Positions 5,223-7,517 of a stretch of DNA of 7,517 nt are shown in pieces. The DNA lies in contig PCUH01000050.1 in the NCBI GenBank assembly GCA_002770955.1, forward strand, positions 20,193-27,709. The letters are read 5' to 3'. This stretch comes from Flavobacteriales bacterium CG18_big_fil_WC_8_21_14_2_50_32_9 (lineage in GTDB: Bacteria; Bacteroidota; Bacteroidia; Flavobacteriales_E; Vicingaceae). Position 1 is the first letter of the stretch. Each line of letters begins with the position of its first letter. The notes beneath the pieces were generated by a model that was not told the origin of the DNA, did not search any database, and saw only the letters and a list, made by a program, of their open reading frames with translations. Position numbers and translations under genes: made by a program.

Positions 5223-5750
5223 CTAATACGAGATTAGGTTAAATCTATTTTTAGTGTATTTTTCTAATTTTTCTGTTCCATTTAAAAATTTAAGTTCCAC
5301 AACAAAAGAAAATCCTACTACGTTAGCTTCTTGCATAACCACCAATTCTGCTGCTGCTGCTGCTGTTCCTCCTGTCGCCAATAAATCATCATGAATTAAC
5401 ACATTCCAACCTTTTTGAATCACTTCTTGGTGCATTTCTACTTCTGCAAATCCATATTCCAACTCATATTCATAAGAAACAGTTTTGTAAGGTAGTTTTC
5501 CTTTTTTTCGTATGGGTATAAATGGGATTTGAAGTTTATTCGCCAATAAAATTCCAAAAAAGAAACCTCTACTCTCAATTCCTATGATAGCATCTAAATG
5601 CAAATTTTTGGTTTGTTTTGCCAATTCATCAACAATTTCGCTACAAAGTTGTTGGTCTAAGAAAATAGGTGTAATGTCTTTAAACAAGATACCCGGCTTA
5701 GGAAAATCAGGTACTTCTCTTATGGCGTTATCAAGTTTTTCACGAATCAT
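5223..5750 (-). CDS. apt: Adenine phosphoribosyltransferase
   Basis: Apt salvages adenine by joining it to PRPP, giving AMP and pyrophosphate in the cytoplasm. The product has the Apt N-terminus with VPDFPKPGILFKDITP at residues 13-28, the GIESRGFFFG segment at 57-66, the flexible-loop region RKKGKLPY (81-88), and the PRPP-binding loop VLIHDDLLATGGT at 117-129. The chosen start is the ATG at 5750, giving 175 residues. An in-frame TTG two codons upstream (5756) adds only Met-Lys and has no support. A run of six CTG triplets on the plus strand (5348-5365) encodes five alanines directly after the PRPP loop, a place that is naturally alanine-rich in Apt. The gene lies 59 bases after tsaB and 27 before the acyl-CoA dehydrogenase gene, all on the same strand. 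Confidence 0.95.
   Translation of the reverse strand: MIREKLDNAIREVPDFPKPGILFKDITPIFLDQQLCSEIVDELAKQTKNLHLDAIIGIESRGFFFGILLANKLQIPFIPIRKKGKLPYKTVSYEYELEYGFAEVEMHQEVIQKGWNVLIHDDLLATGGTAAAAAELVVMQEANVVGFSFVVELKFLNGTEKLEKYTKNRFNLISY
5348..5365. repeat. apt: (CTG)6 trinucleotide repeat inside apt
   Basis: Six perfect CTG copies on the plus strand (CAG on the coding strand) encode the Ala130-Ala134 run after the PRPP loop of Apt. Length change by slippage would stay in frame. Confidence 0.7.
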
Positions 5751-5766
5751 TTTCAATTTTTTAATA

Positions 5767-5782
5767 GCTTACAATTTTAAGC
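5767..5782. repeat. Small inverted repeat in the tsaB-apt gap
   Basis: GCTTA (5767-5771) and TAAGC (5778-5782) are perfect 5-base arms around a 6-base loop, in the 59 bases between tsaB and apt. A second weak stem lies beside it on the minus strand (CTTGTT with AATAAG). Neither is followed by a T-run in the direction of transcription, so they do not look like intrinsic terminators. Chance occurrence is possible. Confidence 0.3.
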
Positions 5783-5809
5783 ACTTATTGTTTGGTTAAC
5801 AAGCATCTT

Positions 5810-6499
5810 TCAAATTAATTTTTTTGAAACGGTACCAATAAAGTCTTTCAAATAAAAAGGCTCAAAATAAGCGACATCTTCGAACTGTTTATTGGCTAAT
5901 TTTATAGCTGCTAATTCATTAATTTCTAAAGCTGAAGGGAGAACAGTCTCATCAAACAAAGCATTTTCATATTGTTCTAATGCTGTTTTGCACTTGGCAG
6001 CACCATCTCCAAAGAAAATTATTTTTTGGTTAACCAGAAATTTGCTAAAAGAATTTTCATCAATTATTTTGGCAGAAATGGGTGCTATTAATTCATTTTT
6101 AGCATTATAAATTGCCGTATAAACTTCCATTCTTCGGGCATCTATCATCGGGCAAAAAAGCAAATTTTTATCAGTGCTTTGTTTTGCCATACGTAATGCC
6201 ATTGCCTGCAAGGTATCAACAGCAATTAATGGTTTGTTGAGTGCAAAACACAATCCTTTGGCTGTTGAAACTCCAATGCGAAGTCCAGTATAGGAACCTG
6301 GTCCTTTGCTAATGGCTACGGCATCTATCTCTGCCAGTTTTTTACCCGATTGCTGTATTACTTTTTCTATGAAAACGGTTGTGTTTTCGGCATGGCTAAA
6401 CGCTCCTCCTATTTCTTCTACCGCCAACAACTGTTCTCCTTTTGTCAATGCAATTGAGCAAATTTTTGTTGCTGTTTCTATCCCTAAAATTAAACTCAT
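5810..6499 (-). CDS. tsaB: tRNA threonylcarbamoyladenosine (t6A) biosynthesis protein TsaB
   Basis: TsaB is the non-catalytic partner of TsaD. With TsaE and TsaC it makes N6-threonylcarbamoyladenosine at position 37 of ANN-decoding tRNAs. It belongs to the ASKHA fold. The first strand, LILGIETAT (3-11), and the hallmark KGPGSYTGLRIG (65-76), which forms the TsaD-contacting helix region, are both present, as are HAENT (36-40) and MIDARRMEVY (118-127). The length of 229 residues is typical of full-length Bacteroidota TsaB, and nothing is missing. The ATG at 6499 lies 3 bases after the stop of the OmpA-family gene, so the two are very probably co-transcribed and perhaps translationally coupled. 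apt follows after 59 bases. The protein is essential in many bacteria, which makes its dependence on the envelope-protein gene's promoter notable. Confidence 0.96.
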   Translation of the reverse strand: MSLILGIETATKICSIALTKGEQLLAVEEIGGAFSHAENTTVFIEKVIQQSGKKLAEIDAVAISKGPGSYTGLRIGVSTAKGLCFALNKPLIAVDTLQAMALRMAKQSTDKNLLFCPMIDARRMEVYTAIYNAKNELIAPISAKIIDENSFSKFLVNQKIIFFGDGAAKCKTALEQYENALFDETVLPSALEINELAAIKLANKQFEDVAYFEPFYLKDFIGTVSKKLI

Positions 6500-6502
6500 G
6501 CG

Positions 6503-7517
6503 TTATAAAATTTTTATTTCAACTCTTCTATTTGCTGTCATTTCTGTTTCTGATTTCGGGTCAGGAAATAACATTTTTGTATTTCCATATCCTTTAGATT
6601 TTATTCTTTTGGTATCTATCCCTTTTTCTATCAAATAACTTTTCACTGCCAGTGCTCTTTCTTCCGATAGTTCTTGATAATCGCTGGAATTTTTCTGCCT
6701 TGGGCCATTAACGTGTCCTTCTATTTCTATACTTACATTCGTATTCAATTGCATAAATTCCAATAATGCTAATAAATCAGAAGAAGCTTGAGGTAAAAAT
6801 TTGGCAACATTTCCATGAAATTGTATGTTTCTGAGATTTATTTTCTGCCCAACTTGTATTGGTTCTAATAAAATATCTAACTCCATATTCGTTCTTGTGT
6901 TTGGAATTGTTACTTCTAGCGATTGTAATAAATATCCTTTGGCATTTGCACTTACAGTCAGTTTATATTTTCTTTTTGGCACATCTACTTGATAGGAAGT
7001 GATTTGTGATTTTTTTATTGGTTTTGTTCTAAGTCCATCAATAATAATGTTTCCAACTAATGTTTTATTGGTTTTTATTTCTTTCAAAGAAACACTAAAA
7101 GAAAGTTGTTCGGGTTCTATTGTTGGATTTTCCTGCTCAATTATTGGTGAATTAACAGGTTTATCGAAATGTAATAATAACGTATGATTTCCTCCTGATT
7201 TTTTAGCATTATTTACCACTAAAACGTATTGTTCTCCTGCTTTTACTTGTAAATATTTACTGTAATTACTATTAATTCCAGCTCCTACAAAAGGGTGCAT
7301 AGCTTCTTCCGACAACCCAGTTATGGAACTTCTGGATAAGTTACTTCTGATAGGTTCCATTTTATTCGCTTCAATGCGTTTACAAAACATTTTCTTGTAT
7401 TCATACAACAAAAAATCCCAATCATTTCCTTGGTCTTTAGTAGTTATATCGAATGTAAATGCTCCACTTGTTGGAACTGTAATTAAATACCAAATGGAAT
7501 TTTTTTCTTCTTCAAAG
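6503..7517 (-). CDS. OmpA-family protein with N-terminal beta-sandwich, 5' end outside window
   Basis: This is a probable periplasmic or outer-membrane-anchored protein that holds the envelope to peptidoglycan through a C-terminal OmpA domain. The frame is open to the window edge: 35 codons lie upstream of a TTG at 7411 and continue the same domain, so 7411 is not the start and the N-terminus and any signal peptide lie outside. Numbering visible residues from 7516, three parts appear. Residues 1-120 are a beta-sandwich starting with NSIWYLITV and containing DWDFLLYEY and PIRSNLS, a pattern frequent in Bacteroidota surface proteins. A middle carboxypeptidase-regulatory/PEGA-like region occupies about 135-220. 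The OmpA domain spans about 225-337, with GHVNG (267-271), LSEERA (283-288) and NRRVEI (329-334). The usual peptidoglycan-binding Asp is Asn270, whereas the partner Arg287 is kept. The stop lies 3 bases before tsaB. Confidence 0.85.
   Translation of the reverse strand, partial: FEEEKNSIWYLITVPTSGAFTFDITTKDQGNDWDFLLYEYKKMFCKRIEANKMEPIRSNLSRSSITGLSEEAMHPFVGAGINSNYSKYLQVKAGEQYVLVVNNAKKSGGNHTLLLHFDKPVNSPIIEQENPTIEPEQLSFSVSLKEIKTNKTLVGNIIIDGLRTKPIKKSQITSYQVDVPKRKYKLTVSANAKGYLLQSLEVTIPNTRTNMELDILLEPIQVGQKINLRNIQFHGNVAKFLPQASSDLLALLEFMQLNTNVSIEIEGHVNGPRQKNSSDYQELSEERALAVKSYLIEKGIDTKRIKSKGYGNTKMLFPDPKSETEMTANRRVEIKIL

Noticed and set aside
5223..5237. CTAAT-N5-ATTAG hairpin at the apt stop codon, as a terminator
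   Set aside because: It is a five-pair AT-rich stem followed by an A-run rather than a T-run in the direction of transcription, and it lies within the last codons of apt.
5751..5756. TTG start for apt two codons upstream of the ATG
   Set aside because: The ATG at 5750 already gives the normal Apt N-terminus, and the extension adds only Met-Lys.
6999..7187. 62-codon plus-strand frame with hydrophobic stretches opposite the OmpA-family gene, as a small membrane protein
   Set aside because: The hydrophobicity follows from the complement of Lys/Asn-rich AT-rich codons, and no promoter or family match was seen.
7409..7411. TTG at 7411 as the start of the OmpA-family protein
   Set aside because: The frame stays open for 35 more codons to the window edge and encodes the first strands of the same beta-sandwich domain, so this is an internal Leu codon.

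Overview
The window looks like ordinary chromosome from a member of the Bacteroidota, most likely a flavobacterium-like organism. The DNA is strongly AT-rich. Promoter-like sites follow the Bacteroidota pattern (TTG or TTTG, about 17-23 nt, TAnnTTTG), and canonical ribosome binding sites are nearly absent. Several genes are of types typical of the phylum: a PagL-like acyloxyacyl hydrolase, a head-GIN (DUF2807) lipoprotein, a Chalcone_3 secreted protein and an OmpA-family protein with an N-terminal beta-sandwich. I see no mobile element, tRNA, rRNA, CRISPR array or phage gene. No gene-free stretch exceeds about 80 bases.

Left part: the first 80 codons of mazG run leftward off the window edge. 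Thirty-six bases away, and divergent, a rightward two-gene unit begins. It encodes an outer-membrane PagL-like beta-barrel protein and a DUF2807 lipoprotein, joined by an ATGA overlap. It meets the leftward genes tail to tail with a 9-base gap.

Middle and right part: everything from 2125 to the right edge is on the minus strand. In transcription order it reads: OmpA-family protein (5' end outside the window), tsaB (3-base gap), apt, an acyl-CoA dehydrogenase, rpsU, a YihY/BrkB membrane protein, and a secreted chalcone-isomerase-like protein. rpsU has its own clear promoter just after the dehydrogenase stop codon and a good intrinsic terminator, so it is probably its own unit. OmpA-tsaB is almost certainly one transcript. 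apt and the dehydrogenase may be read through from it.

Functions are mostly housekeeping: nucleotide-pool cleaning (MazG), tRNA t6A modification (TsaB), adenine salvage (Apt), acyl-CoA oxidation, translation (bS21), and envelope proteins. I found no clearly undescribed system. The points most worth checking are: (1) the PagL-like protein, which has Asn where the PagL catalytic Glu should be, is more than twice the size of PagL, and begins at a non-ATG codon almost on top of its promoter; (2) the rpsU leader, whose only Shine-Dalgarno-like stretch touches the start codon; (3) the rpsU terminator, whose U-tract also reads as a -7 box for the next gene; (4) degenerate 7-bp tandem repeats in two gaps.
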